Positions 17,232-30,482 of a stretch of DNA of 64,000 nucleotides are shown here, piece by piece. The notes beneath the pieces are model-generated. The model was not told the origin of the DNA. It saw nothing but the letters and a program-made list of their open reading frames with translations, and searched no databases. The translations under genes were made by a program, and so were the position numbers. Position 1 is the stretch's first letter. The number at the start of each line of letters is the position of its first letter. Source of the stretch: Deinococcus deserti VCD115 (GTDB lineage Bacteria > Deinococcota > Deinococci > Deinococcales > Deinococcaceae); the NCBI RefSeq assembly GCF_000020685.1, contig NC_012526.1, positions 2,620,001-2,684,000 on the forward strand. The letters run 5' to 3'.

Positions 17232-18982
17232 GCCGGCACCAGGTGCGCCAGTGGACTGCGCAGCGGTACATACTGCGCTTCCCGGTCGGCCTGCCGTGCA
17301 AAGCGGGTCAGCAGGTTGGTTTTGACCGGCCAGGGTGCGCCTGAGAGCAGCCCATGAATCTGGCGGGCAGAGGCCGGAGTGCCGTGCTGACGCTGGTAGC
17401 GCCGCAGCGAAGCGGCCAGGACCGGCCACAGTTCGGACTCAGGAGCAAACGCCGCGAGTTCGGCAACCACTTCCGTGAGGTGATTGACCAGCAGGCAGTA
17501 CGCGACGCGCTGCCAGCCCCGCTCGGCACTGTACGTAAACGCTTGCCGCGCGCGGTCACTGGCCCCCTCGAACCAGGCCTGAGGCGCACGTCCGGCAATC
17601 AGCTTGGTGCCTTCCAGGTCGCGCAGAAAGACCTGCGTGGGCCACCCGTTCCGCAGCCCGACCACCACGTTCTGCAGGTGCGGTTCGAACACCACCCCGT
17701 GGGCGAACAGGGCGTGCAGCACCGGCGGCACCAGCAGGTCGAGGTACGCGGCAAACCATTCCAGCGCTGTTTCGCGCGGCGGCAGACCGGTCAGCAGCGC
17801 CGCCTGCTCAAGCTGTCCCGGCAGGCCCGAGGATGGATTGCCGAACAGGGCCCCCGAGAGCAGCGGAGTCACACCCGGCTGCAGGTAGGCCGTGAACTGC
17901 TCACGCAGGATCAGGCCGAAACCTTCAATGGTCTCGCGCTGCTGCGCTGCCGTGTCGCCCAGGCGGACGCTCAGGAACGCGGGCTCCAGCAGAACGCGGG
18001 TGTGCGGAAACCGGGCCGTGAATTCAGGCTCGGCCTGCTGCCACACCCGGCTGAGGTGAACGGCGCCTTCCAGCTCATACTCGGCGTTCTTGCGCACGCA
18101 GTTGGTGATCCGGACATTCAGCGAGCACTTGTAGAAAAAAGGGACGTCCGGGTGCATCAGGGTCCGTACCGAAGCGGTGGGCGAAAACTCCGGCCCGAGC
18201 GGTCCCAGGTCCTGTAACTCTCCACGTGAGAGGGCGGCGCGCACCTGAGGCCACTCCCGCAGCAGCCGGGCCTGACCAGGGTGGGTGGGCACCAGCACAA
18301 AATCATCTTGAAGGGAAAGCGTCTGCGCCGGGCGCACCAGCGCTGCGGTGCTCTGCGCCAGCATGGAGTCCTGCATAATCAGGTCACGGCGCACCGCGAA
18401 GTAATGCAGCGCAAAGCGGGCTCCGAGTTCCGGAGCGTAGGCGCTCCATGCCTCCGTTGCGTCTCCCCACGAACGGCTCTTGGGCGCAGGATGAAACCGG
18501 TGGCCGACCTTCAGCGCCTGCTCGGAGCGAAGGTAGGCGTCCAGCGGCGTGTCACCGGAAGTCGGGGCCCCGGCGTGAGACAGCGCCGCTTCGGTCATCT
18601 CCACGCTCTGGCGAATCTGGGACAGCAGTTCATCGTTAGGCGTGCCGGTCCGGGCCGCCAGGTCAGCCGTGACCAGCTGGGCAAAGGTCTCCCAGTCCAG
18701 GGACTGCCATGTGCCGCCCGGCTGACGGAACTGCGCCGGCATCCCATACCGGTGGTTTCCCGTGAGGCTGGCATGTTCAAGCGGCACGCGGATCTCGGCG
18801 CCGGCATCCGGCAGCTGCGCTTCCAGATGCGCTTCGCCCGGCCCCTGATGCACAGTAGATCGGTGATGAACAGAGGTCTGGCCGGCAGGTCCAGCCACCT
18901 CGCGCAGGTAGCAGTTCAGGAGGTTGTGCAGGGCGTGACGGGCCGCTTCGTGGGCCGGGGTCCTGGGGAGTTCAGGCAGCAT
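17228..18982 (-). CDS. NIS siderophore synthetase, IucA/IucC family, PvsD-like
   Basis: 584 aa NRPS-independent siderophore synthetase that would adenylate a citrate carboxylate and join it to an amine or alcohol. Family motifs seen: GHRFHPAPKSRSW, VPTHPGQAR, SPTASVRTLM, KCSLNVRITNCVRKN, FEPHLQNVV and the nucleotide-site FLRDLEGTKL. The start at 18982 is chosen because it overlaps the exporter stop by 11 nt and begins the conserved helix; an upstream in-frame start would lie well inside the exporter gene. Its place after the exporter corresponds to PvsD, the citrate-serine ligase of vibrioferrin. Confidence 0.93.
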   Translation of the reverse strand: MLPELPRTPAHEAARHALHNLLNCYLREVAGPAGQTSVHHRSTVHQGPGEAHLEAQLPDAGAEIRVPLEHASLTGNHRYGMPAQFRQPGGTWQSLDWETFAQLVTADLAARTGTPNDELLSQIRQSVEMTEAALSHAGAPTSGDTPLDAYLRSEQALKVGHRFHPAPKSRSWGDATEAWSAYAPELGARFALHYFAVRRDLIMQDSMLAQSTAALVRPAQTLSLQDDFVLVPTHPGQARLLREWPQVRAALSRGELQDLGPLGPEFSPTASVRTLMHPDVPFFYKCSLNVRITNCVRKNAEYELEGAVHLSRVWQQAEPEFTARFPHTRVLLEPAFLSVRLGDTAAQQRETIEGFGLILREQFTAYLQPGVTPLLSGALFGNPSSGLPGQLEQAALLTGLPPRETALEWFAAYLDLLVPPVLHALFAHGVVFEPHLQNVVVGLRNGWPTQVFLRDLEGTKLIAGRAPQAWFEGASDRARQAFTYSAERGWQRVAYCLLVNHLTEVVAELAAFAPESELWPVLAASLRRYQRQHGTPASARQIHGLLSGAPWPVKTNLLTRFARQADREAQYVPLRSPLAHLVPA

Positions 18983-20132
18983 ACGTATTCCTTTTTCGGG
19001 GCAGCCAGCCACGGACCAGCAGGACCGTGACGACCGGGAGAAGGACAAGGGCACCCAGCACGAAGGGCGCGTGCAGACCAAGGCGCGGCGCAGCCAGACC
19101 CGCTGTTACACCTGCCAAAACCGCAGCCAGCTTGGAGACAGCCTCGAAGGTGCCGAACAGGCGGCCGGCCTGCCGGTCTTGCGCCAGACCCACCACCAGC
19201 ACATGGAGCCAGACATAGAAGCCGGTCATCGCCAGACCCATCAGTACGCGGAAGGCGACCATGGGACTCAGGAAGGGTGTCAGCTGTCCCAGCAGCGATA
19301 CCATCAGCGCCGCCAGGCTCAGGGTCAGGCCGCGCAGTGGGGTCACCGCGCGCAGGCGGCGCAGCGCTACGGGGGCGAACAGCAGGTACACCAGGTGCGG
19401 CACGGCGAACACAGCGCCCCAGAGTGCCGGAGAGAACTCCAGCGCCCGGACATAGGGAATGAAGTACGGGAACGTCACGATGGTGGCAAAAACAAACGCG
19501 GCCTCCAGCGTGAATACCAGCGCAGCCCCGGCTGCCTGAGTGACCGGAATCTGGCATTCCGGGTTCGCTTCCGGCTGGCTGTGCTCCACCGGCGGCAGAC
19601 GCCACAGCAGCAGAGCGGCCAGCAGCGGCAACACGGAGAGCGCGGTGTACAGGCCCAGCGGTGAGCGGCTGCCTACAAACAGCGCCAGCGTGGCCGGAGC
19701 GACAACCAGCGCGGCGCGGGCTGATCCCTGCATAAGCGTCAGGGCGCGCGTGAGGTCCGGGCCACGCAATAGCGCCGCAAGGTAGGTGTTTGAAGCGGCA
19801 AACGTTCCGCCCAGCACACCCTGCAGGGCCAGCGCACCAGCAAATTCCCAGGGGGTGCGGGCAGCCCCGGTCAGAAGGAAACTCAGGGCTAGCCCCAGCT
19901 GAGCGCGCAGCAACAGCGGCCGGGGCCCATACCGGTCAGCCAGGCGCCCCCACAGCGGCGCGCTGAACGCCGCGCACAGCGTGGGCAGCACATACAGCCA
20001 GCCGGCCAGCGCTGGAGCCGGGTCATGCAACGACCGTTCCAGAATCAGCGGAAAGAATGGAGGCAGGCCCAGCGCCGCGAAGGCCGCGATGAAATGGCAG
20101 CCGGCCACCACCCAGGCGAACCGGGCATTCAC
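18972..20132 (-). CDS. MFS transporter, siderophore exporter, PvsC-like
   Basis: 386 aa, 12 predicted membrane helices. The loop motif LWGRLADRYGPRPLL between helices 2 and 3 is the MFS signature. The start is a GTG at 20132 within a GTGA overlap with the upstream stop. It sits between the two NIS synthetase genes exactly as pvsC does in the vibrioferrin operon and sbnD-type exporters do in related clusters. Export of the finished siderophore across the inner membrane is the inferred role. Confidence 0.93.
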   Translation of the reverse strand: MNARFAWVVAGCHFIAAFAALGLPPFFPLILERSLHDPAPALAGWLYVLPTLCAAFSAPLWGRLADRYGPRPLLLRAQLGLALSFLLTGAARTPWEFAGALALQGVLGGTFAASNTYLAALLRGPDLTRALTLMQGSARAALVVAPATLALFVGSRSPLGLYTALSVLPLLAALLLWRLPPVEHSQPEANPECQIPVTQAAGAALVFTLEAAFVFATIVTFPYFIPYVRALEFSPALWGAVFAVPHLVYLLFAPVALRRLRAVTPLRGLTLSLAALMVSLLGQLTPFLSPMVAFRVLMGLAMTGFYVWLHVLVVGLAQDRQAGRLFGTFEAVSKLAAVLAGVTAGLAAPRLGLHAPFVLGALVLLPVVTVLLVRGWLPRKRNTYAA

Positions 20133-21862
20133 CGGAGGTAATTGGGGCCGCTGAGGCCGTAGTACTTGTTGACGTCCGCTGCCCCACTGCGCGCCTTGCT
20201 GAGCAGGCTTCCCGCACTGAGCATGTACTTGACCGGCAGCCGCGGGGCATCGAGTACATGCTCTTCTACTTCTGCGCGCTCCAGCTTCAGTTCGTCAATC
20301 AGGTGCTCGATGCGGCGTCTGAGGTCCCGGTACAGGTCCGGGCGGCCCAGGCCATGCACCAGGGCAGCGAGGTTCAGGTGCAGCGTAATGGTCGTGAACA
20401 TCTGGGCCAGCGGCTCCGGGCCGTCCACGAAAATGCGCTGGTCATCCAACCCGGCCAGCGCCGCAGCAGCTTCCGGCAGGATCCCGGCCAGCCGCTCAGC
20501 CAGCACGCGCGGGGAGTCGTTGTCCTTGAGCAGCAGCCGCAGCCCGCCGGAGGTGAGGACCAGCGCCGTGTTCTGCTGATTGGACTCCAGCGCCACGCCG
20601 TACCGCAGCCACAGCGTCAGGTGCAGCCGCAGGGTCAGGTCCGCGTACTCGGCCCAGAAGGCACCGAAGTCTCCCTGGTAGTGCTCGCGCAGCAGGCCGT
20701 CCAGAACCGTACCCCCACCGGGCGCTGGCGCCAGCAGAGACGCCACCGTGACCAGGGTGCCCTCCTGCGTGGCCTGCGGGTAGCGCCGCAGGAGGTATGC
20801 CAGAAAGCGTTCGCCGGCATGTCCGCTGGCCGTCTCGTCGGTCAGCAGCACGGTGTGCTCCAGTCCTTCCTGGCGCAGAATCTCGCCCAGCACGCCCTGC
20901 ATCCGCGCGCCGTCGCCCAGTGTTCCGGGATGCACGAAGCGGCGGTTCCTGAGCCCCAGGGTGCTGATGTCCAGCGGCAGCTTGAGATGCCAGTGCGGTT
21001 CGTCCACCAGCGCGACGGTCCGGACCGACAGGGTCGGGCTGACCTTCAGGTGCGCTCTGGGCGCGGCGACCACCTCTGCGTCCAGAGCGCTTTCCTTCAG
21101 CAGCAGCTCAAGCCGCCCGCCCCACATGAAGGGGTGAACCGGCAGCAGCACATGGGAGTGTGCCAGTTCTGCCGGAAGGCCCACCTGCGCAAAATCCGGC
21201 CATCCCAGGGGCCTGGTCTCGCCTGTCTCCTGGACGCGGGCGCGCGGCACCGTAAGCCAGCGCAGTTCGAACACCGGGGCGAATTCCGGCGCGTATGCTC
21301 GCAGGTCGGCGGCCCCAAAGCCGGTCTTGGCCCGGGCCGTGGGGTACACGGGGTGATCCAGGAAGGCTCCCAGGCGGTCGAGATGCAGCGTCCGTTCGCC
21401 CCAGTCGGTGGGGATCTGGGGCGGCGTGGACAGCAGGCTGGCATGCTCATCTTCCACCAGCCAGCGCTGGGTCACGGCCGTGCGGTACTCCTCGTCAAAG
21501 GCAGCGAAGTCCAGTGCCTCCTGCGCCGGAAGGCCAGCGCGGAAGGCCGCCAGAATGTCCAGCGCGCCGTGCAGCTCTCTCGGCTGTCCTGCCTGACACC
21601 AGATCACCGGCAGCGCGCGCAGGACCCAGTCCTGGAGATACTGCGCGCGGCGAACAGCGAAGTAGAGCGTTCCGCCTGTCCAGTGGGGAACCGTCAGCCA
21701 CTTGCCGTCCTGAAGCTCCGGCGAGATGTCCTGAGCGAAGGGAAGATCACGGCCGTCCGTGACCCGAGAGGCGTTCAGGCAGCCACGCACGTTCTCACGC
21801 AGCAGGGCGTCAACCACCCGGCGGGTCATGTAGGCCTCGTGCGTGTGGGGAGCAGCCCTCAT
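20129..21862 (-). CDS. NIS siderophore synthetase, IucA/IucC family, PvsB-like
   Basis: 577 aa second NIS synthetase. Motifs: LLPVHPFMWGGRLE, LKVSPTLSVRTVAL, LKLPLDISTLGLRNRRF, ESNQQNTALVL and LLKDNDSPRVL. The usual EAHxQN and RDxxG motifs are slightly altered (ESNQQN; KDNDS), which may mark a distinct acceptor. The ATG at 21862 overlaps the ATP-grasp stop by 4 nt. By analogy to PvsB it would couple the citryl-ethanolamine half to the alanyl-2-oxoglutarate half; this is inference from gene order. Confidence 0.93.
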   Translation of the reverse strand: MRAAPHTHEAYMTRRVVDALLRENVRGCLNASRVTDGRDLPFAQDISPELQDGKWLTVPHWTGGTLYFAVRRAQYLQDWVLRALPVIWCQAGQPRELHGALDILAAFRAGLPAQEALDFAAFDEEYRTAVTQRWLVEDEHASLLSTPPQIPTDWGERTLHLDRLGAFLDHPVYPTARAKTGFGAADLRAYAPEFAPVFELRWLTVPRARVQETGETRPLGWPDFAQVGLPAELAHSHVLLPVHPFMWGGRLELLLKESALDAEVVAAPRAHLKVSPTLSVRTVALVDEPHWHLKLPLDISTLGLRNRRFVHPGTLGDGARMQGVLGEILRQEGLEHTVLLTDETASGHAGERFLAYLLRRYPQATQEGTLVTVASLLAPAPGGGTVLDGLLREHYQGDFGAFWAEYADLTLRLHLTLWLRYGVALESNQQNTALVLTSGGLRLLLKDNDSPRVLAERLAGILPEAAAALAGLDDQRIFVDGPEPLAQMFTTITLHLNLAALVHGLGRPDLYRDLRRRIEHLIDELKLERAEVEEHVLDAPRLPVKYMLSAGSLLSKARSGAADVNKYYGLSGPNYLR

Positions 21863-23052
21863 GCGCGGACCTCCCAGTGCAGGCCCGCGCCGAAGGCATC
21901 GGCTGCAGTGTCGAGCGGGGCGCCCAGCGGCGCGACGGCACGCAACACCCCCAGATAATCGCGGTTGGTGTGGCTCAACGGCACCCGCTCGCCGGGATGT
22001 CGCAGGGGCCGGTAGGTCAGGTCCACCTCACCGGCGCGCCCGTCCTGTGCCGCCGGAGCCTGAACCAGCGTTCCTGCCTGCCGGGTGCAGAAGTAGCGCA
22101 CGGTGGCGGTGCGGCGGGTTGCGGGCAGATCCGGCAGCGTCTCGCCCAGGTGTGCACGCAGCACCCATTCGAACAACGGGATTTCCAGCAGGTCCTGCAG
22201 CATCAGGTCGCACTGGTCACCGATGTTCCGGTAGTTCACCTCGATCAGGCGGGGACCCTGAGGCGTCAGCACGAACTCGGTGTGGCAGGCGCCAAAGCCC
22301 ACGCCGAGGCAGTCAAGCTGTTCCAGAACCTGGGCCTGCACCCTGGCGTCCAGGGGGCGCCAGTCCAGCCGCGTCTCGATGAAGTGCGGTGGGGCGCCCA
22401 GCGCCGTGGCAAAGCTGCCCAGCACCTGAACCCGCCGCGCGTCACCCAGGGTTTCCAGGGTGTGCAGCGGTCCGTCAAGGAACTCCTCGACCATCAGGGC
22501 GCGTCCTGGTTGGGCCTTCCAGAACGCCTCGCAGTGCTGCTGCAGAGCAGTGCGCTCACGGACCAGGGTGACGTCCTCACTGGCAATGCCCTCACGCGGC
22601 TTGAGGACACAGGGAAAAGGAATGTCCTGTAGTCCGCTTAGGTCGTCGGGGCTGCTCAGCACGGCGAACCACACGGCGTCCAGGCCCGCTCGGGTGAGGC
22701 AGGCGCGCATTTCGGCCTTGTTCTTGACCCGGCAGGCGGCCTGCCAGTTCTTGGCGGGCAGACCAAAATACTCGGCCGCCAGGGCAGTTGCGGCCTGAAG
22801 ATGATCGCTGTTGCTGAAGATCGCTGCGGGGCGTTCCCGGCGCGAAACTTCGGCAATCACGGCGAACGGATCGGGAACATGGCAGCTGATGACCCCGGGG
22901 CGCTCGGAACCCCAGGAACCGTACTGCGCCCGGTGCTCGTCAGGGTGGCTGGTCAGCACGACTGGCTTGAGGCCCAGCCGTCGGGCCGCCGGAAGAAATC
23001 CAAGCGTGACAGCGTCTGTAGGCACCTGTGCGGTCAGGATCAGCTCGTTCAT
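21859..23052 (-). CDS. ATP-grasp ligase, PvsA-like
   Basis: 397 aa from the ATG at 23052 (MNELILTAQVPTDA); an in-frame start 108 nt upstream has no family-like sequence. ATP-grasp features are the lysine strand CVLKPREG, the EEFLDG strand and the metal-binding IEVNYRNIGD, giving carboxylate-amine ligase chemistry through an acyl phosphate. It is the first gene of the five-gene operon. In vibrioferrin assembly PvsA is thought to make the alanine-2-oxoglutarate amide. The same role is inferred here; other ATP-grasp substrates cannot be excluded. Confidence 0.9.
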   Translation of the reverse strand: MNELILTAQVPTDAVTLGFLPAARRLGLKPVVLTSHPDEHRAQYGSWGSERPGVISCHVPDPFAVIAEVSRRERPAAIFSNSDHLQAATALAAEYFGLPAKNWQAACRVKNKAEMRACLTRAGLDAVWFAVLSSPDDLSGLQDIPFPCVLKPREGIASEDVTLVRERTALQQHCEAFWKAQPGRALMVEEFLDGPLHTLETLGDARRVQVLGSFATALGAPPHFIETRLDWRPLDARVQAQVLEQLDCLGVGFGACHTEFVLTPQGPRLIEVNYRNIGDQCDLMLQDLLEIPLFEWVLRAHLGETLPDLPATRRTATVRYFCTRQAGTLVQAPAAQDGRAGEVDLTYRPLRHPGERVPLSHTNRDYLGVLRAVAPLGAPLDTAADAFGAGLHWEVRA

Positions 23053-23419
23053 GGCTGGCCTGCCGGCAGGGAGATGGGCTCTGATCGCAGGACAGGCGAG
23101 GAAAGACGCAGCAGAAAGACGAGGCTGTACTGGAACATGAGTGCACCTGCTTTTTGACAATGAGAGGGCGACACGGGCAGGTAGACCTGTCCGCAGACAT
23201 AAACTAAATTAATCCGATCAGTTCACTCGGCTTTGAACCGTACCGCTGATGAACCATGCTGTCAAGCACAGTTGGCCACGCGGACTCCGGATGCTCCCAG
23301 AGAGAGACAGCAGGACAAGAACTCCCCATTCAACAGGGACATCAGCCTGTTCTCTGCCCCCAGGACGCATAATTTCCCCTCCACGACATCACCAGGGCAC
23401 ACAGGACGGGCAAGCCCAG

Positions 23420-23448
23420 TTGCCATTGCAATCTTGGTCACTTATATT
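23420..23448 (+). promoter_or_regulatory. sigma70-type promoter of the siderophore-binding protein gene
   Basis: TTGCCA at 23420-23425 and TATATT at 23443-23448 are separated by exactly 17 nt. This is one of the best -35/-10 pairs in the window. Confidence 0.75.
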
Positions 23449-23454
23449 CCTGAC

Positions 23455-23470
23455 TAATCCAATCGGATAA
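23455..23470 (+). promoter_or_regulatory. inverted-repeat candidate operator at the transcription start
   Basis: TAATCC-N4-GGATAA, five of six arm positions complementary, lies just downstream of the -10 and abuts the AAGGAG ribosome site. A repressor bound here would block both transcription and access to the start, as expected for an iron repressor; the regulator family is not identified. Confidence 0.45.
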
Positions 23471-23478
23471 GGAGATAT

Positions 23479-24387
23479 ATGTTGTCCCTACGTACTCTGT
23501 CCCTGCTGCTTGCCCTGTCCATGCCCGCTGGTGCACTCACAGTTCCCCATCTGGCAGGCACGACCGAAATCAAGACCACCCCCAAACGTATCGTCGTGCT
23601 GGAATTCGGCTTTATGGACGCCCTGGCCAAACTGGGGGTCAAGCCTGTGGGCATCGCAGCTGACGGCGACACCGCTGCCGACGTTCTGCCTCACCTCCGG
23701 AAGTATTACGGGCCAGCTCTTCCCACGGTCGGCAACCGTCACTCGCCCAGCCTGGAAAGGATCCTGGCCCTGAAGCCGGATCTGATCATCGCCGACGAGA
23801 ACGACCACAGGACCATCTACCCGCAGCTGGGCAGGATCGCGCCGACCCTGCTGCTGCGCTCCTACCGTGGAACCTACAAAGACCAGCTCGACCAGTTCGG
23901 ACTGATCAGCAAAATCGTCGGCAAAGAAGCCCTGGGTAAGGCAGTCCTGGCCGACCACACCCGTCTGTTTGCCAAAGTGAAAGCTACCAGCAGCCCCAAG
24001 GCGGGAAAGATGGTCGTCGGGGTGCTGACTCCCAACGGCTTTTACGTGCACAGCGACAGGAGTTATGTCGGCAGCCTGCTTGAAGCCCTAGGACGCGACA
24101 ACCCCACCCGGATGCGTGACGACCAGACCCAGTACCAGCTGTCTTTAGAAGGGTTGAGCGCCCTGAACCCCGACACCCTGGTCGTGCTGTACAACGCGGA
24201 GCATCAGGCCGCCTTTGACCGCTTCAAGGCTGAGCCGCTGGTCCAGGCGCTGCCTGCCGGCAAGCACAACCGCGTCTATACCTTCAACCGCGACCTGTGG
24301 GCCAAGGGACGCGGGGTGATCGGCCTGGAACATATCCTCAGCGACATGTTCAGCAGCCGCGTGCTGAGCGGCAAAGCAGCCCGGTAA
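23479..24387 (+). CDS. iron-siderophore ABC transporter substrate-binding protein (FecB/PvuB type)
   Basis: 302 aa with a Sec signal peptide (residues 1-20, cleavage near PAGA) and no lipobox cysteine. The mature sequence is a class III metal-siderophore binding protein: KRIVVLEFGFMDALAKLGVKPVGIA, then PSLERILALKPDLIIAD and a C-terminal LWAKGRGVIGLEHIL, closest in layout to ferric-citrate type FecB proteins. AAGGAG lies 5 nt upstream. It would capture the ferric carboxylate siderophore made by the divergent operon. No permease or ATPase gene is next to it, so partners must be encoded elsewhere. Confidence 0.92.
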   Translation: MLSLRTLSLLLALSMPAGALTVPHLAGTTEIKTTPKRIVVLEFGFMDALAKLGVKPVGIAADGDTAADVLPHLRKYYGPALPTVGNRHSPSLERILALKPDLIIADENDHRTIYPQLGRIAPTLLLRSYRGTYKDQLDQFGLISKIVGKEALGKAVLADHTRLFAKVKATSSPKAGKMVVGVLTPNGFYVHSDRSYVGSLLEALGRDNPTRMRDDQTQYQLSLEGLSALNPDTLVVLYNAEHQAAFDRFKAEPLVQALPAGKHNRVYTFNRDLWAKGRGVIGLEHILSDMFSSRVLSGKAAR

Positions 24388-24464
24388 GCGCCGCCGCCAG
24401 GCTGGATGTGCCGCCTCTGTACAGACCCTGTCACAGACAGCCGCACACAGCAGGAAGCTGCAAA

Positions 24465-24493
24465 TGGACCCAGGGCATCCTGCTCCGGGTCCA
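24465..24493. terminator. short inverted repeat between convergent genes
   Basis: TGGACCC and GGGTCCA (7 bp, loop 15) lie between the convergent binding-protein and membrane-protein genes. A weak bidirectional terminator is possible. Confidence 0.3.
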
Positions 24494-24504
24494 CTTGCGC
24501 CGCT

Positions 24505-25368
24505 TCACGGTTCGGCAGGTTCGTGGCGGGCCCGGGCAAGACGAGCGATCCGGCTCACCTGTGGGTTAAGTGCATCACTGACCAGCTGCGCTGTCGTTCG
24601 CCAGACCCACAGCGACACGCCACCAAGCAGCAGCAGCCACATCATCAGACCGAGCATCGCCGGCTTTTGTCCAGCCAGTTCACGTTCCAGGGCAGTTACC
24701 CCGGGGGTGAACATCAGTTCGACCAGTGGCGCGGGCGTCAGGTACATACCCAGCCCCAGCATGAAGAAGGCGCCATAGGTCAGCGTGTCCGACACCCTGC
24801 CCAACGGCCGATGCAGAGCCTCACGCGGCTGGTCACCATTGATCCAGCGGCCAGCGGCCGTCAGCCATCGCCGGAAACCAGCCATACACAGCCAGGTCAG
24901 CAGCAGCAGCGGCAGACCGACCATCACCATGACAAACGATGTGATCAGCGCATAGACCCCTGGTGGCAACAACCCCAAAGAAGATTCGGGACGACCCACG
25001 CTCCACAGTTGCCAGCCCACGGCAGCCAACGCCACCAGCACCAGCAGAAGTTGCACGGCCCAGGTGGCAGCACTGAACAGCTGACGTGCACGTGTATGTT
25101 CCCTGCCCAACAGACTCCGCAGCCAGACCAGCAGGGCGGCGTTCATGACGGCCAGCACCAGAGCGCCGCTGGTCAGCAGGCCCAGCAGGATCAGCTGTGG
25201 AAGCATCCGATCGATCGGCACAGGTGATAATCCCAGCTCCCGCGTCTCGGCAGGCATGGTCTGCCAGGCCTGGGCCACCTTCCATAACAGGACTCCACAC
25301 GCCACCGATGGACCCAGCCCGGCTACGCACAGAGCCTGTAATGCCCTACCCTGCCATGTATTCAGCAT
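24505..25368 (-). CDS. predicted polytopic membrane protein, function unknown
   Basis: 287 aa from the ATG at 25368; an upstream in-frame start would add a hydrophilic extension without support. About six hydrophobic segments are visible (near residues 10-30, 55-80, 100-125, 140-168, 200-222 and 238-262). No catalytic or transporter motif is recognised. It converges on the siderophore-binding protein gene, so a link to iron uptake is not implied by orientation. It could be a lineage-specific membrane protein. Confidence 0.75.
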   Translation of the reverse strand: MLNTWQGRALQALCVAGLGPSVACGVLLWKVAQAWQTMPAETRELGLSPVPIDRMLPQLILLGLLTSGALVLAVMNAALLVWLRSLLGREHTRARQLFSAATWAVQLLLVLVALAAVGWQLWSVGRPESSLGLLPPGVYALITSFVMVMVGLPLLLLTWLCMAGFRRWLTAAGRWINGDQPREALHRPLGRVSDTLTYGAFFMLGLGMYLTPAPLVELMFTPGVTALERELAGQKPAMLGLMMWLLLLGGVSLWVWRTTAQLVSDALNPQVSRIARLARARHEPAEP

Positions 25369-25692
25369 GAACAGCCTCAGCGTACATACTGGTGCTCGTT
25401 CCCGACGCCCAATATCAGCAGCAGGAGGCACAACACGCTCCACTGCATGCAGGCAACGTCATGGCACGCCAGGAAAGCCACAAGGCAGGACGCCGCCGCA
25501 GAAACCTGCCCTCTCATCAGGTGGCACAACAATTCCATACCGTCCCGGACATTCATTGTCCAAAACTGGCCCGCACCAGTCCTTCCTTGACGATCAGGTC
25601 AACCGCCTGTACCACATGCAAGGCTCCACCCCGTTATCAACTCGGAAGTAAATCCCTGCCAACCAGACTCGGGGCTTTCCTTGCCTGTTGCC

Positions 25693-26456
25693 ATGACACG
25701 ATCCGGTATGACGCAGGTCCACGTGAACTTAGGATGTGCCAGCTGGAGCGTCGCCAGCGGTCAGACGGCCCAATTCGGCCAGGGCGGGAGTGTGCTGCAG
25801 CGGTACGCGACCCGCTTCCGTGCTGTGGAGATCAACTCGTCGTTCTACCGGCCGCACCGGCAAAGTACGTATCAGCGCTGGGCTGCCAGTGTCCCGGAGG
25901 ACTTCCGCTTCAGCGCCAAGGTGCCCAAGGCGGTGACCCATCAGGCCAGGCTGCAAGACTGTCATGACCTGCTGAGCGACTTCGTCCACCAGACAGCCGG
26001 GCTGGGGGAGAGTCTCGGGTGTCTGCTTGTGCAGCTACCGCCCAGCCTGACCTTTGATGAACCTGTAGCTGAGGCCTTCTTCCGGGACCTACGACTCATG
26101 ACCCCGGTCCCCGTGGCCTGCGAGCCGCGTCACGGCTCCTGGTTCAGCCCGGCAGCCGACGCTCTGCTGATCACGCACCGGATTGGACGCGTAGCCGCCG
26201 ATCCTGCCCTTACGACTGAGGCCAGCGTCCCAGGGGGCCACAGCGACACGGTCTACTACCGCTGGCATGGCTCGCCCCGGATGTACTTCTCAAGTTATTC
26301 CGACCAGGCACTCCAGACACTGGCCCAGGATCTTCAAGACCGCTTAGCGATCCGGCCCTGGGTCATATTCGACAACACAGCGGCGGGCGCAGCCGCGGAA
26401 AACGGGCTGAAGCTGATGGAGCTGTTGGCCCGAGACAGCCTGACTCACAGAGGACT

Positions 26457-26460
<4 letters not shown>
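25693..26460 (+). CDS. DUF72 (YecE-like) family protein
   Basis: 255 aa from the ATG at 25693; another ATG at 25708 is nearly as likely because the conserved part starts just after it (VNLGCASW). The family TIM-barrel features are present: EINSSFYRPHRQSTYQRWA, FRFSAKVPKAVTH, LLVQLPPSLTFD, CEPRHGSW, YYRWHGSPRMY and a terminal VIFDNTAAGAAAENG. The molecular role of DUF72 is unknown. Its stop codon overlaps the dnaE stop by 3 nt in tail-to-tail fashion. Confidence 0.88.

Positions 26461-30482
<4,022 letters not shown>

Larger units (their letters stand above)
23053..23478. promoter_or_regulatory. divergent control region of the siderophore operon and binding-protein gene
   Basis: About 425 nt between the operon (minus) and the substrate-binding protein (plus). 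AT-rich blocks occur at 23197-23220 and 23440-23475. The nonamer TAATCC(G/A)AT is present at 23210-23218 and 23455-23463, one copy near each gene, so a shared iron-responsive regulator is plausible. Confidence 0.5.
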
